Assembly (NCBI RefSeq): GCF_025153455.1
Contig: NZ_JANZNT010000001.1
Span: 248,001 to 312,000, forward strand
Source of the DNA: Sphingomonas sp. BGYR3
GTDB taxonomy: Bacteria; Pseudomonadota; Alphaproteobacteria; Sphingomonadales; Sphingomonadaceae
Length of the DNA stretch: 64,000 nt
Direction: 5' to 3'
Shown: positions 53,155-62,934 of the stretch, piece by piece
Numbering within the stretch: position 1 is the first letter of the stretch
Layout of the letters: each line of letters opens with the position of its first letter
The notes under the pieces: model-generated
The model's input: only the letters and a program-made list of their open reading frames with translations
What the model was told of the DNA's origin: nothing
The model's database searches: none
Translations under genes and position numbers: made by a program

Positions 53155-54763
53155 GCAGATTGCCGGGATGGACCGGCGTGTGGATCGCCGTGACGATCAG
53201 GTCCAGTTCGGCCAGCATCCGGCGAACCGCGCCTGCGGAAATCGGCATCCCGAACGTCCAGCCCTGACCCTTTGCCACGCCCAGCGCGCGCAGCCGCTCC
53301 AGGATCGTCTCATTCTCGATCCCCTCGGCCGTGATCGGCAGGTTCAGGCTCTCGCCCAGGCCGACGATGGCATTGACGATGGCGACCGAATCCAGGCTTT
53401 CGGTCAGCGACGTCACGAAACTCTTGTCGATCTTGATCCGGTCGAATGGCAGCGCGCGCAGATGCGCCAGCGATGAATAACCGGTCCCGAAATCATCCAG
53501 CGCCAGCCGGATCCGCTGGTTCTTCAGGCTGCCGACGATGGACTGCGCCAGCGCCAGATTGTCGAACAGCGCGGTTTCGGTGATCTCCACCTCCAGCCGC
53601 TCGGCCGGAAAGCCGGTTTCGGTCAGCACCTTGATGATCTTCTGCGCCAGCCACGCATCGCGCAGCTGCCACGGCGAAACATTGATCGACAGCGTCAGCG
53701 ACGGGTCCCAGTCGCGCGCGGCCAGGCACGCCTGACGCATGATCGACATGGACAGGTCGGCGATCATCCCGGTTTCCTCGGCAATCGGAATGAACCGTTC
53801 CGGGCTGATCAGGCCGTGATGCGGATGTTCCCACCGCGCCAGCACCTCGAACCCGACCAGCTCGCCGGTGGCAAGGTCGCGCTGCTGCTCGAAATAAGGG
53901 ACGATCTGCCCGGCGGGGATCGCATTGCGCAACCCGAGTTCCAGGTCGTTGCGGGCGTGCAGCTCCCGCTCCATCGACGTGTCGAACCACGCAAACCGGT
54001 TCCGCCCGGCCTTTTTCGCCGCATACATGGCGATATCGGCGCGGCGCAGGATCGCGTCCATGCTCCGGCAATCCACGTCCGACCGCGCGATGCCGATCGA
54101 ACAGCTGACATGGCACACGATGCCATCGGCGTCGAACGGCTGCGCCATGCGGGTGACCAGCCGCTCCGCCACGCGCTCGACCGGCTGGGGATGATCGCCG
54201 TCGAACAGGAAACCGCAGGCGAATTCGTCGCCGCCCAGCCGCCCGGTCAGCGCGACGTGCGGCATCGCATCGCGGATTTCCGACGCCACCTGCCGTAACA
54301 GGGCATCGCCGACCGAATGGCCGTACATATCGTTGATCGTCTTGAAATGATCGAGGTCGAGCAGGATCAGCGCCATCGCCTTTTGCCGCCGCTCACCCTG
54401 GGTCAGCAGGTTCGCACCTTCCTCGGCCAGCGCCCGGCGGTTCAGAAACCCGGTCAGCGGATCGCGGCTGGCCAGCAGATGCGCGCGCTCCTCCGCCTCG
54501 GCCCGCACCTTCACCTCGCGCCGCAGCGCCGAATGCCGCCGCCATCCCAGCAGGATCAGCGCGACGTTCAGCATCAGTGCAATGGCCAGCGTCCGCTCCG
54601 TCGGGGCGGCATCGCGCAGATAATGGCCGATGGTGGACGTCAGCACTGAACTGCCGATGCCGACGAACAACAGGATCGCCGCCAGGCTGACCAGCGAGGA
54701 TATCCAGCCGTTGCGCCGTGCGGCGCCGATCATGCTCTCAATATCCATCCGCCCCAGCGCCAT
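53129..54763 (-). CDS. GGDEF-EAL cyclic-di-GMP protein, membrane-anchored
   Basis: This 544-aa protein has two N-terminal membrane helices (ISSLVSLAAILLFVGIG; TLAIALMLNVALILLGW), a GGDEF domain at about residues 95-260 with intact RLGGDEF, and an EAL domain at about 280-525. The EAL domain shows EVLARW at the EAL position, NVSPWQL, EITE, DDFGTGYSS, KIDKSFV and AEGIEN, the residues needed for c-di-GMP phosphodiesterase activity. Both activities look possible. No sensory domain beyond the short membrane anchor is visible. A second start is ATG 54748. Confidence 0.93.
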   Translation of the reverse strand: MALGRMDIESMIGAARRNGWISSLVSLAAILLFVGIGSSVLTSTIGHYLRDAAPTERTLAIALMLNVALILLGWRRHSALRREVKVRAEAEERAHLLASRDPLTGFLNRRALAEEGANLLTQGERRQKAMALILLDLDHFKTINDMYGHSVGDALLRQVASEIRDAMPHVALTGRLGGDEFACGFLFDGDHPQPVERVAERLVTRMAQPFDADGIVCHVSCSIGIARSDVDCRSMDAILRRADIAMYAAKKAGRNRFAWFDTSMERELHARNDLELGLRNAIPAGQIVPYFEQQRDLATGELVGFEVLARWEHPHHGLISPERFIPIAEETGMIADLSMSIMRQACLAARDWDPSLTLSINVSPWQLRDAWLAQKIIKVLTETGFPAERLEVEITETALFDNLALAQSIVGSLKNQRIRLALDDFGTGYSSLAHLRALPFDRIKIDKSFVTSLTESLDSVAIVNAIVGLGESLNLPITAEGIENETILERLRALGVAKGQGWTFGMPISAGAVRRMLAELDLIVTAIHTPVHPGNLPTTRHQAR

Positions 54764-54990
54764 GCGCGCAATGCCCCATTCAATCGATCAACGCCCGGTC
54801 ATGGTGCAGCGCGGGTAACCATCGGGTTAATGCGCGCGGGACTTGCGTTTTTGTGCCGCCGGGCATAAGGAGCGTGCGACGTTTCAGCGAAACGGACATC
54901 TTTGCACACCCTGCGGGGTGACGCTGGCCGACGAGGTTTCGTCCGCCGGCGTTTCTTGCATTGACGCCCCGACGCTGGTCTGGAGTGATG

Positions 54991-56475
54991 ATGTTCGAAA
55001 GTCTCAGCGATCGCCTTGGCGGTGTTTTCGATCGGCTGCGGGGCCGCGGTGCCCTGACCGAGGCGGACGTGCGCGCCGCGATGCGCGAGGTGCGCGTGGC
55101 GCTGCTGGAGGCGGACGTAGCGCTGCCGGTCGCCCGCGATTTCGTGGAAAAGGTGACCGAACAGGCGATCGGGCAACAGGTGCTGCGCTCGGTCACGCCG
55201 GGGCAACAGGTCGTCAAGATCGTCAATGACGCGCTTGTCGACATGCTGGGCGCGGATACGGCCGAACTGAACCTTGGCGTCACGCCGCCCGCCGTCGTGA
55301 TGCTGGTCGGGCTTCAGGGGTCGGGCAAGACGACGACCACGGCCAAGCTGGCCAAGCTGATCAGCAAGACTGAGCGCAAGCGCGTGCTGATGGCGTCGCT
55401 CGACGTCAATCGCCCGGCGGCGCAGGAACAGCTGGCCGTTCTGGGCACGCAGACAGAGATCGCGACCCTGCCGATCGTGCCGGGGCAACAGCCGGTGGAC
55501 ATCGCCCGCCGCGCGCTTCAGGCGGCAAAGCTTCAGGGTTTCGACGTCCTGATGCTCGACACCGCGGGCCGCCTGCACGTCGATCAGGCGCTGATGGACG
55601 AAATGCGGGCGGTGTCGGACGTGGCCATGCCCGCCGAAACGCTGCTGGTCGTCGACAGCCTGACCGGTCAGGATGCGGTCAACGTCGCAGAGAATTTCTC
55701 GGCTCAGGTACCGCTGACCGGCGTGATCCTGACCCGGATGGACGGCGATGCCCGCGGCGGCGCTGCGCTGTCGATGCGCGCCGTTACCGGCAAGCCGATC
55801 AAGTTTGCCGGCATGGGCGAAAAGCTTGACCAGATCGAACCGTTCCATCCCAAGCGGGTGGCCGGGCGCATCCTGGGCATGGGCGATGTCGTGTCGCTGG
55901 TCGAAAAGGCCGCGGCCTCGATCGAACAGGAAGATGCCGAGCGCATGGCATCCCGGCTGGCCAAGGGTCAGTTCGACATGAACGACCTGCGCAGCCAGTT
56001 GTCGCAGATGCGCAAGATGGGCGGCCTTGGCGCGCTGGCCGGCATGATCCCCGGCCTGAAAAAGGCGCAGGCGCAGGTCGATCAGGTCGGCGGCGACAAG
56101 GTGCTGGTCCGCATGGACGCGATCATCGGATCGATGACGCCAAAGGAACGCGCCAAGCCGGAACTGCTGAACGCCAAACGCAAGATCCGCATTGCCAAGG
56201 GCGCGGGCGTGACGGTTCAGGACGTGAACAAGCTCATCAAGATGCATCAGGAGATGCAGACCGCGATGAAGCGCCTGAAAAAGATGGGCGGGCTCAAGGG
56301 GATGCTGGGCATGCTCGGCAAGGGCGGCATGGGCGGCGTCGGCAATGCGCTCGGCGGTCCGGACATGGGCGCGATGATGGACAAGATGGGCGGCGGGCTT
56401 CCCGGTCTGCCCGGCGGGCCGGGCGGGGGGAATATCCCGCCAGAGCTCGCACGGCTTTTGAACAAGAAGAAGTAA
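54991..56475 (+). CDS. ffh: Signal recognition particle protein Ffh
   Basis: This 494-aa SRP GTPase has an N domain (MFESLSDRLGGVFDRL), a G domain with GLQGSGKTTTTAKLA, DVNRPAAQEQL, DTAGRLH, TRMDGDARGGAAL and an M domain (Met-rich, from about residue 330) ending in a Gly/Met-rich tail. ATG 54991 is the usual start, and ATG 54988 directly before it is possible. It opens the ffh-rpsP-rimM-trmD-rplS cluster. Confidence 0.96.
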   Translation: MFESLSDRLGGVFDRLRGRGALTEADVRAAMREVRVALLEADVALPVARDFVEKVTEQAIGQQVLRSVTPGQQVVKIVNDALVDMLGADTAELNLGVTPPAVVMLVGLQGSGKTTTTAKLAKLISKTERKRVLMASLDVNRPAAQEQLAVLGTQTEIATLPIVPGQQPVDIARRALQAAKLQGFDVLMLDTAGRLHVDQALMDEMRAVSDVAMPAETLLVVDSLTGQDAVNVAENFSAQVPLTGVILTRMDGDARGGAALSMRAVTGKPIKFAGMGEKLDQIEPFHPKRVAGRILGMGDVVSLVEKAAASIEQEDAERMASRLAKGQFDMNDLRSQLSQMRKMGGLGALAGMIPGLKKAQAQVDQVGGDKVLVRMDAIIGSMTPKERAKPELLNAKRKIRIAKGAGVTVQDVNKLIKMHQEMQTAMKRLKKMGGLKGMLGMLGKGGMGGVGNALGGPDMGAMMDKMGGGLPGLPGGPGGGNIPPELARLLNKKK

Positions 56476-56502
56476 CTGTTTCAGATAGAAGGACGAAGTT
56501 AA

Positions 56503-56973
56503 ATGGCAATTTCCATGCGTTTGTCGCGCGGCGGCTCCAAGAAGCGGCCCTATTACCGGATCGTCATCGCTGACGCCCGTTCGCCCCGCGACGGCAAGTT
56601 CATCGAAAAGATCGGCACCTACAACCCGCTGCTCGCCAAGGATTCGCCGGAGCGCGTGAAGCTCGACGCCGATCGCGCCAAGCATTGGCTGGGCGTCGGC
56701 GCGCAGCCGACCGACCGCGTTGCCCGTTTCCTGGACGCCGCCGGCATCAAGGAGCGTGCGGCCCGCAGCAACCCGAAAAAGGCCGAGCCGGGCGAAAAGG
56801 CCAAGGAGCGCGCCGAAGAGCGTGCCGAAAAGCTGAAGGCCGCTGAAGAAGCCGCCGCCGCTGCCAAGGCGGAAGCCGAAGCCAAGGCCGCCGAACCCGA
56901 AGCCCCGGCCGAAGAAGCTGCGGCCGAAGAAGCCCCGGCTGCCGATGCCGCCGAGGAACAGGCCGAGGGCTGA
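56503..56973 (+). CDS. rpsP: Ribosomal protein S16 with long acidic tail
   Basis: The first about 80 residues are canonical S16 ([50 protein letters not shown]). The remaining about 75 residues are an Ala/Glu/Lys-rich low-complexity extension ([20 protein letters not shown] onward), about doubling the usual length. Such tails occur in alphaproteobacteria. Its stop lies 4 bp before the rimM TTG. Confidence 0.95.
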   Translation: MAISMRLSRGGSKKRPYYRIVIADARSPRDGKFIEKIGTYNPLLAKDSPERVKLDADRAKHWLGVGAQPTDRVARFLDAAGIKERAARSNPKKAEPGEKAKERAEERAEKLKAAEEAAAAAKAEAEAKAAEPEAPAEEAAAEEAPAADAAEEQAEG

Positions 56974-56977
56974 ACCC

Positions 56978-57457
56978 TTGCCTGCTGACCGCCCCGTCAC
57001 TCTGGCCGTCATCATCGGCGCGCATGGCGTGACGGGCGAGGTCCGGTTAAAGGTGTTTGCCGATACGCTGGCCGGTTTCGCCAGCTTCAACGGCGGCGCA
57101 CTGACGCTAAAGGCGCTGCGCGATGGCCCCAATGGCGCCATCGCCCGCTTTGCCGAGGTGCGCGACCGCAACACCGCAGAGGCGATGCGCGGCACGGAAC
57201 TCACCGTGCCGCGCGCCGCTCTCCCCCCGCTGGGCGAGGGTGAATATTACCATGTCGACCTGATCGGCCTGCCCGTCGTCACCGACGATGGCGTCGCGGT
57301 CGGATCGGTGGTGGCAATCGACAATTTCGGCGCGGGCGACGTCATCGAAATCGAACGGCCCGACGCCAAACGCTTCATGGTCCCCATGACGCCCGCCGCC
57401 GTGCCGGACTGGAATGACGACCGGCTCGTGGTCAACACCGCCTGGATCGACGCCTGA
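56978..57457 (+). CDS. rimM: 16S rRNA processing protein RimM
   Basis: This 159-aa 30S maturation factor has an N-terminal RimM domain (TLAVIIGAHGVTGEVRLKVF) and a C-terminal PRC-barrel (GEYYHVDLIGLPVVTDDG, GAGDVIEIERPDAKRFMVPM). The likely start is TTG 56978, with GAGGG placed correctly. The upstream in-frame ATG at 56945 would overlap rpsP by 29 bp. The product binds S19 and the 16S head, and its gene follows rpsP as in most bacteria. Confidence 0.93.
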   Translation: MPADRPVTLAVIIGAHGVTGEVRLKVFADTLAGFASFNGGALTLKALRDGPNGAIARFAEVRDRNTAEAMRGTELTVPRAALPPLGEGEYYHVDLIGLPVVTDDGVAVGSVVAIDNFGAGDVIEIERPDAKRFMVPMTPAAVPDWNDDRLVVNTAWIDA

Positions 57458-57473
57458 ACCCTCCCGGCGTTTC

Positions 57474-57545
57474 CGTCATTGCGAGCGCAGCGAGGCAATC
57501 CAGCATCCGCATCTGGCTTGGGTCCCATCGCTCGCAACGATGCTC
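57474..57545. repeat. Intergenic inverted repeat, REP-like
   Basis: CGTCATTGCGAGCGCAGCG and AGGCAATCCAG, with a partial inverted partner CGCTCGCAACG at about 57529-57539. It is the same family as the repeat at 44288. It lies in the 302-bp gene-free gap after rimM, whose rest appears to hold only the promoter of the serine hydrolase gene. Confidence 0.8.
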
Positions 57546-57759
57546 AAGCTTCACGGACCTGCCTAAATCGGTGGGCCGGTTTCCGGGCCATTGCCGCTGG
57601 ACTTTGCGCCGCGGGGCGCTTCGCTTTTCGCTTTCCTAACCGCCCGACTTCTGATTGGCTGCGGATATGCCGATTTCAGCCCTTTTCGCGCCCGACCGCC
57701 AGCGCCCGCCACGCATAAATCTTGGTCGATCTGTCAAAACTGTCACCCGGCTGACCCCC

Positions 57760-59247
57760 ATGATGCTGCTTTTTTGGGCATCGGCAGCGACCGCACAGCA
57801 GGCGATCCCGGCGGACGCTGAAACGCAGATCCATGCCGCTTTCGACGCCTTTCAACAGGCAACGCCGGTGCCCGGCCTCGTGTATGGCGTCGTCCGCAAC
57901 GGCAAGCTGGACCTGGTTTCGGCCGAAGGGGTGCAGCGGGTGGGCAGCCCGCGTGCCGTCGAAGCCGACACGCGGTTCCGCATTGCGTCCATGTCAAAGG
58001 CGTTCACGGCGCTCGCCATCCTGTCGCTGCGCGATGCGGGCAAGCTGCGGCTGGACGACCTTGCCGAAACCCATGTCCCGGAAATGAAGGGCTGGGCCTA
58101 TCCCACCACCGATGCCCCGCGCATCCGCATCCGCGACCTGCTGGCCCACACCACGGGCATGGTGACCGACGATCCCTGGGGCGACCGGCAACAGGTGCTG
58201 GGCGAGGGGGACTTTACCGCCATGATCGCCCGCGGTGTCCCGTTCAGCCGTACCCCGCAATTGGCGCATGAATATTCCAACTATGGCTATGCGCTGCTCG
58301 GCCGGATCATCACCAACGCGTCGGGCAAGCCGTATCAGCGCTATATCCGCGACACGATCCTGACGCCGCTCGGCATGAACCAGTCGGGGTACGAAATCGC
58401 CGATGTCCCGCCGGAAAAGCTGGCCGTCGGCTATCGCTGGGAAAATGACCGCTGGGTCGCCGAACCGTCGATGCGCGATGGTGCATTCGGTGCGATGGGC
58501 GGGTTGCACACCACCGCCATCGATTATGCCAAATGGTTGTCCTTCCTTCTGTCCGCCTGGCCGGAACGGGATGGCGCAGAAACCGGCCCGGTCCGCCGCT
58601 CGACGGTGCGCGAAATGGCGCAGGGGCTGAACTTCGTCCGCATCGCACCCCGACCGGGACAGGGGGCCGACGACCGCTGCGTCCACGCCATCGCTTATGG
58701 CATGGGGATGCGCACCACACCCGATTGCGACCTTGGCCTGACGCTCAGCCATGGCGGGGGCTATCCCGGCTATGGCAGTTTCGTCGTACTGGCTCCCGAA
58801 CGCGGGGTCGCCGCCTTCGCCTTTGCCAGCCGCACCTATCAGGCGCCGGCCGTCGCCGTCTGGCAAAGCCTCTATGCGCTGGCCCGCAACGGTGCCGCCC
58901 CGCCAAGGCCGCCGGTGGAAGCGCCGCACCTTGCCGGGTTCGTCGATGCCGCCCGCGCCGCCTATGCGGCCGGCACCTTGAAGCCGCTTGAGGGCAAGCT
59001 GGCGATGAACTTCCTGATGGATCGGTCGGCGGACAACTGGGCGCTGGAACTGGCGCGGCTGAAACGACAGCTCGGCGCTTGCACCAGCGCCGAACCGCTG
59101 GCGGTGCAGACGCGGATGCAGGCCAGTTTCCGCTGGAATTGCGAACGCGGCCTGCTGGATGGCCAGGTGCTGCTTGCGCCCACCGATCCGCTGACCATCC
59201 AGGCACTCCGGTTCCAGCCACAGCTGCGCCAGATCAGCCAGCCTTGA
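57760..59247 (+). CDS. Serine hydrolase, beta-lactamase/class C family, exported
   Basis: This 495-aa protein starts at ATG 57760 with signal MMLLFWASAATAQQ. The penicillin-binding fold has S77-x-x-K80 in ASMSKAF, YSN in EYSNYGYALLGR, and HGG in LTLSHGGGYPGYG. Members include esterases, D-aminopeptidases and class C beta-lactamase relatives, and the substrate cannot be inferred. C-terminal residues about 390-495 are an extra domain of unknown role with two Cys. It sits between rimM and trmD, which are normally adjacent. Confidence 0.88.
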   Translation: MMLLFWASAATAQQAIPADAETQIHAAFDAFQQATPVPGLVYGVVRNGKLDLVSAEGVQRVGSPRAVEADTRFRIASMSKAFTALAILSLRDAGKLRLDDLAETHVPEMKGWAYPTTDAPRIRIRDLLAHTTGMVTDDPWGDRQQVLGEGDFTAMIARGVPFSRTPQLAHEYSNYGYALLGRIITNASGKPYQRYIRDTILTPLGMNQSGYEIADVPPEKLAVGYRWENDRWVAEPSMRDGAFGAMGGLHTTAIDYAKWLSFLLSAWPERDGAETGPVRRSTVREMAQGLNFVRIAPRPGQGADDRCVHAIAYGMGMRTTPDCDLGLTLSHGGGYPGYGSFVVLAPERGVAAFAFASRTYQAPAVAVWQSLYALARNGAAPPRPPVEAPHLAGFVDAARAAYAAGTLKPLEGKLAMNFLMDRSADNWALELARLKRQLGACTSAEPLAVQTRMQASFRWNCERGLLDGQVLLAPTDPLTIQALRFQPQLRQISQP

Positions 59248-59289
59248 GGCCGGTTGGCGTTCCGGCCGGACTGACACTAAGGGGCTGGC

Positions 59290-60018
59290 ATGACGTTCCG
59301 CGCCACCATCCTGACCCTTTACCCCGACATGTTTCCGGGGCCGCTTGGCCATTCCATCGCCGGACGGGCGCTGGCGGACGGGAAATGGGCGCTGGAAACC
59401 GTTCAGATCCGGGATTTTGCGACGGATAAGCACCGAACCGTCGACGACACGCCGGCCGGGGGCGGGGCGGGCATGGTGCTGAAGGCGGACGTGCTTGCCG
59501 CCGCCTGTGACAGTGTCGGCTATGACCGCCCGATGCTGGCCATGTCTCCCCGCGGTCGCCCGCTGACCCAGGCCAGCGTCCGCGAACTCGCCGCCGGGCC
59601 GGGCGTGTCGATCCTCTGCGGCCGGTTCGAGGGATTTGACGAACGCCTGTTCGATGCCCGGCCGATCGAACCGGTCAGCATCGGCGACTATGTACTTTCC
59701 GGCGGGGAAATGGGCGCTCTGGTCACGCTGGACGCTTGCATTCGGCTCATTCCCGGCGTAATGGGCGCGACCCAAAGCGGGGATGAGGAAAGCTTCGAAA
59801 GCGGCCTTCTTGAATACCCGCATTATACCCGGCCCGTCGAATGGGAAGGGCGCACGATCCCCGAAGTGCTGCGATCGGGGGATCATGCGAGGATTTCGGC
59901 ATGGCGAAAGTCGATGGCCGAAACCGATACACGGCTAAGGCGGCCGGACCTGTGGGAGCGCCATGAGGGCGCTCGGGTCCAGTCGCCCTCTGGCGCGCGG
60001 CGACAGAAGGAAGAATGA
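59290..60018 (+). CDS. trmD: tRNA (guanine37-N1)-methyltransferase TrmD
   Basis: This 242-aa SPOUT methyltransferase makes m1G37. Signatures are [33 protein letters not shown] (seen as [13 protein letters not shown]), [12 protein letters not shown] and the SAM-binding knot [16 protein letters not shown]. The stop is one base before the rplS ATG. It is the fourth member of the ffh-rpsP-rimM-trmD-rplS order. Confidence 0.96.
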   Translation: MTFRATILTLYPDMFPGPLGHSIAGRALADGKWALETVQIRDFATDKHRTVDDTPAGGGAGMVLKADVLAAACDSVGYDRPMLAMSPRGRPLTQASVRELAAGPGVSILCGRFEGFDERLFDARPIEPVSIGDYVLSGGEMGALVTLDACIRLIPGVMGATQSGDEESFESGLLEYPHYTRPVEWEGRTIPEVLRSGDHARISAWRKSMAETDTRLRRPDLWERHEGARVQSPSGARRQKEE

Positions 60019-60019
60019 G

Positions 60020-60409
60020 ATGAACCTCATCCAGCAGATCGAAGCCGAGAACATCGCCAAGTTCAACGAAGCGAAGAAGATCCCCGATTTCCGCCCCGGC
60101 GACACCTTGCGCGTTGGCGTGAAGGTGGTCGAAGGCGAGCGTACCCGCGTTCAGAACTTTGAAGGCGTCTGCATCGCCCGCTCGAACAAGGGCATGGGCA
60201 GCAACTTCACCGTCCGCAAGATTTCGTTCGGTGAGGGTGTCGAGCGCGTCTTCCCGCTCTATTCGCCCAACGTCGACAGCATCGAAGTCGTCCGTCGCGG
60301 CGTCGTGCGTCGTGCCAAGCTCTATTATCTGCGCGGCCGCACCGGCAAGTCGGCTCGTATCGCCGAACGCCGCGATCCGCGCCCGACGGAAACCGCTGCC
60401 GCCGAATAA
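60020..60409 (+). CDS. rplS: Ribosomal protein L19
   Basis: This 129-aa protein at the 30S-50S interface has [40 protein letters not shown] (in part), [10 protein letters not shown]-like [11 protein letters not shown], and [17 protein letters not shown] with [18 protein letters not shown] 60020 has AAGGAAGAA upstream. It ends the cluster and is followed by a terminator. Confidence 0.97.
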   Translation: MNLIQQIEAENIAKFNEAKKIPDFRPGDTLRVGVKVVEGERTRVQNFEGVCIARSNKGMGSNFTVRKISFGEGVERVFPLYSPNVDSIEVVRRGVVRRAKLYYLRGRTGKSARIAERRDPRPTETAAAE

Positions 60410-60437
60410 TCGGCTGGCCGGACCGGTTGGCAAACAG

Positions 60438-60469
60438 AAAGGCGTCCGACCCTGTCGGGCGCCTTTCTT
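60438..60469 (+). terminator. Rho-independent terminator after rplS
   Basis: AAAGGCGTCCGAC pairs with GTCGGGCGCCTTT around a CCT loop (one T-G pair) and runs into TCTT. It lies 28 bp after the rplS stop and should end the ribosomal cluster transcript. Confidence 0.85.
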
Positions 60470-60620
60470 GCCTACAGCGCCTGTGATGCGCCATGCTGCT
60501 CCGCAGAAATCCCTGCGCACCGCCGATCTGCCGGTTCGGGTTGCCTTTGGCCCTGAATTGTCGTTTTGAATGCGCCGGTATCCGCCGTCGGTGCAGGGAT
60601 GATTTTGGAGAGTAACAAGG

Positions 60621-62897
60621 ATGGGCAAATGGGCCGTCGCGATCGCCGCTCTATCGCTGGGAACTGCCGCCATGGCTATTGAGCCGCAGGCCACCCCGGC
60701 TCAGCCGCAAGCGACCCCTGCCGACCCGCAAGCGCCCGCCGACCTGACCCTGAAACGCGTCTTTGCCTCCCCCGACCTCAATGGCAGTTCCCCGCGCGCC
60801 GCGCGCCTGTCGCCCGATGGCAAATGGCTGACGCTGCTGCGCAATCGCTCGGAAGAGCGGGATCGCTATGACCTTTGGGCCATGGATACCGGCAGCGGCC
60901 AATGGCGGATGCTGGTCGATTCCGCCAAGCTGTCGAGCGGTGGCGAACTGTCCGAGGCGGAAAAGATGCAGCGCGAGCGTGCCCGCATCGGCGGCACCCG
61001 CGGTATCGTCGCCTATGATTGGGCGCCGGACGGCAAGTCGATCCTCGTGCCGCTGGATGGCGAGCTGTATCGCGCCGGGCTGGATGGAACCTCTGAAAAG
61101 CTGCCCGCCGGCACGGGTCCGAAACTCAACCCGGAAATCAGCCCGCGCGGCTCTGTGGTCAGCTATATCCAGAACGGACGTCTGATGCTGCTGGATCAGG
61201 CGAGCGGCAAGGCGGTGGCGGCAACACCGGAGGAATCCAGCGAGACGGTTCACTGGGGCGAGGCGGAGTTCGTCGCGCAGGAGGAAATGGACCGGACCCA
61301 GGGCTATTGGTGGTCGCCCGATGACAGCATGATCGCGGTCGAACGATTTGACGAGGCGCCCGTCGCCGTCGTCAGCCGCGCCGCGATCGGTGCAGACGGC
61401 ACCCGCGTCTATGACCAACGCTATCCAAAGGCGGGCACCGACAATGTGCTGGTCGACCTCTATGTCCTGCATGACGGCGGAAAGCGCCGGGTAAAGGTCG
61501 ATCTGGGCGAAAACCGCGACATCTATCTGGCGCGGGTCGACTGGGCACCCGATGGCAAGACGCTGTACGTCCAGCGGCAGAGCCGCGACCAGAAGGTGCT
61601 GGATATGCTGGCGGTCGATCCGCAGACCGGCGCTGCAAGCATACTGTTTACGGAAAAGGCGGGCGAGCGCAGCTGGGTCAACCTGTCCAACGCCTATCGC
61701 TTTCTGAAGGACGGAACGCTTGTATGGTGGTCGGAACGGGATGGTCACGGCCATCTGTACCGCTTTGACCGGGGACAGTGGAAACAGCTGACCCGCGGTG
61801 ACTGGGAAGTATCCGGTCTGGTCGGCATTGACGAACGGGCGGGCCGGATCGTGTTTTCCGGCAACAAGGATGGCGTGCTGGAACGGCACCTCTACACGGT
61901 GCCGCTGGCCGGCTGCGAACCCGTGCGGCTGACCGAAGCGGGCTGGTGGCATGGCGCGTCGGGCAATGGCGATGCCAGCCGGATGATCGTCACCCGATCC
62001 AACCCGGATCAGCCGCCGCAGACCTGGCTGGCCGATGCCAATGGCAAGCGCATTGCGTGGGTCAATGAAAACGCGCTGGATGCGGCGCATCCCTATTTCC
62101 CCTATGTCGCAAGCCACCGGCCCAAGCGGTTCGGCACGCTGAAGGCGGCCGACGGCACTACGCTGCACTGGGAAATGGTCACGCCGGTGCTGGAACCGGG
62201 CAAGCGGTATCCGGTGTTCTTTCAGCATTATGGCGGCCCGCACAGCCAGACGGTGGCGCGGCAATGGTCGGGCGCGCTGCAGCAGTTCCTGGTGAAGCGC
62301 GGCTATATCTTTTTCCAGATCGACAATCGCGGCGCGGCCAATCGGGGCAAGGCGTTCGAGGATCACCTGTATCAGGCGATGGGCAGCGTCGAGGTGCAGG
62401 ATCAGCTGACCGCCGCGCAATGGCTGAAGACTCAGGCATTCGTCGATCCGGACGCCATCGTCACCTATGGCTGGTCCTATGGCGGCTATATGACGCTGAA
62501 GATGCTGGAGGCGGGACAGGGCGTTTTCGCCGGCGGCATTTCGGGTGCGCCGGTCAGCAAGTGGGAACTGTACGACACCCATTATACCGAACGGTACATG
62601 GGCGACCCGCGACAGGTGGCAGAGGCGTACAAGACGTCGAACACGGTGGTGAATGCGGGCAAGATCGCCGATCCGCTGCTGCTGATCCACGGCATGGCCG
62701 ACGACAATGTCGTGCTGGACCATTCCACGGTGATGATGGCAGAGATGCAGAAGGCGGCAGTGCCGTTTGAACTGATGCTCTATCCGGGTCAGACGCACCG
62801 CGTTGCGGGGCCGGGGATCAGCGAGCATTTGTGGACGACCATTCTGGATTTTGCCGATCGGGTAACGGGCCGCGCCGCTGCCAAACAGCCGGAGTGA
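60621..62897 (+). CDS. S9 family peptidase, dipeptidyl peptidase IV-like
   Basis: This 758-aa exported prolyl peptidase begins with MGKWAVAIAALSLGTAAMA and a Pro/Ala/Gln-rich linker (QATPAQPQATPADPQ). A beta-propeller covers about residues 60-480, including VAQEEMDRTQGYWWSPDD with the double-Glu motif (EE) that binds the substrate amino terminus in DPP-IV. The alpha/beta hydrolase domain has S619 in GWSYGGYMTLK, Asp in GMADDNVV and His in GQTHRVAG. It likely cleaves X-Pro or X-Ala dipeptides in the periplasm. RBS GAGAGTAACAAGG precedes ATG 60621. Confidence 0.93.
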   Translation: MGKWAVAIAALSLGTAAMAIEPQATPAQPQATPADPQAPADLTLKRVFASPDLNGSSPRAARLSPDGKWLTLLRNRSEERDRYDLWAMDTGSGQWRMLVDSAKLSSGGELSEAEKMQRERARIGGTRGIVAYDWAPDGKSILVPLDGELYRAGLDGTSEKLPAGTGPKLNPEISPRGSVVSYIQNGRLMLLDQASGKAVAATPEESSETVHWGEAEFVAQEEMDRTQGYWWSPDDSMIAVERFDEAPVAVVSRAAIGADGTRVYDQRYPKAGTDNVLVDLYVLHDGGKRRVKVDLGENRDIYLARVDWAPDGKTLYVQRQSRDQKVLDMLAVDPQTGAASILFTEKAGERSWVNLSNAYRFLKDGTLVWWSERDGHGHLYRFDRGQWKQLTRGDWEVSGLVGIDERAGRIVFSGNKDGVLERHLYTVPLAGCEPVRLTEAGWWHGASGNGDASRMIVTRSNPDQPPQTWLADANGKRIAWVNENALDAAHPYFPYVASHRPKRFGTLKAADGTTLHWEMVTPVLEPGKRYPVFFQHYGGPHSQTVARQWSGALQQFLVKRGYIFFQIDNRGAANRGKAFEDHLYQAMGSVEVQDQLTAAQWLKTQAFVDPDAIVTYGWSYGGYMTLKMLEAGQGVFAGGISGAPVSKWELYDTHYTERYMGDPRQVAEAYKTSNTVVNAGKIADPLLLIHGMADDNVVLDHSTVMMAEMQKAAVPFELMLYPGQTHRVAGPGISEHLWTTILDFADRVTGRAAAKQPE

Positions 62898-62934
62898 TCC
62901 ACTCCCCCCTTGCCGCAGTCCGATTCGATCCGCC

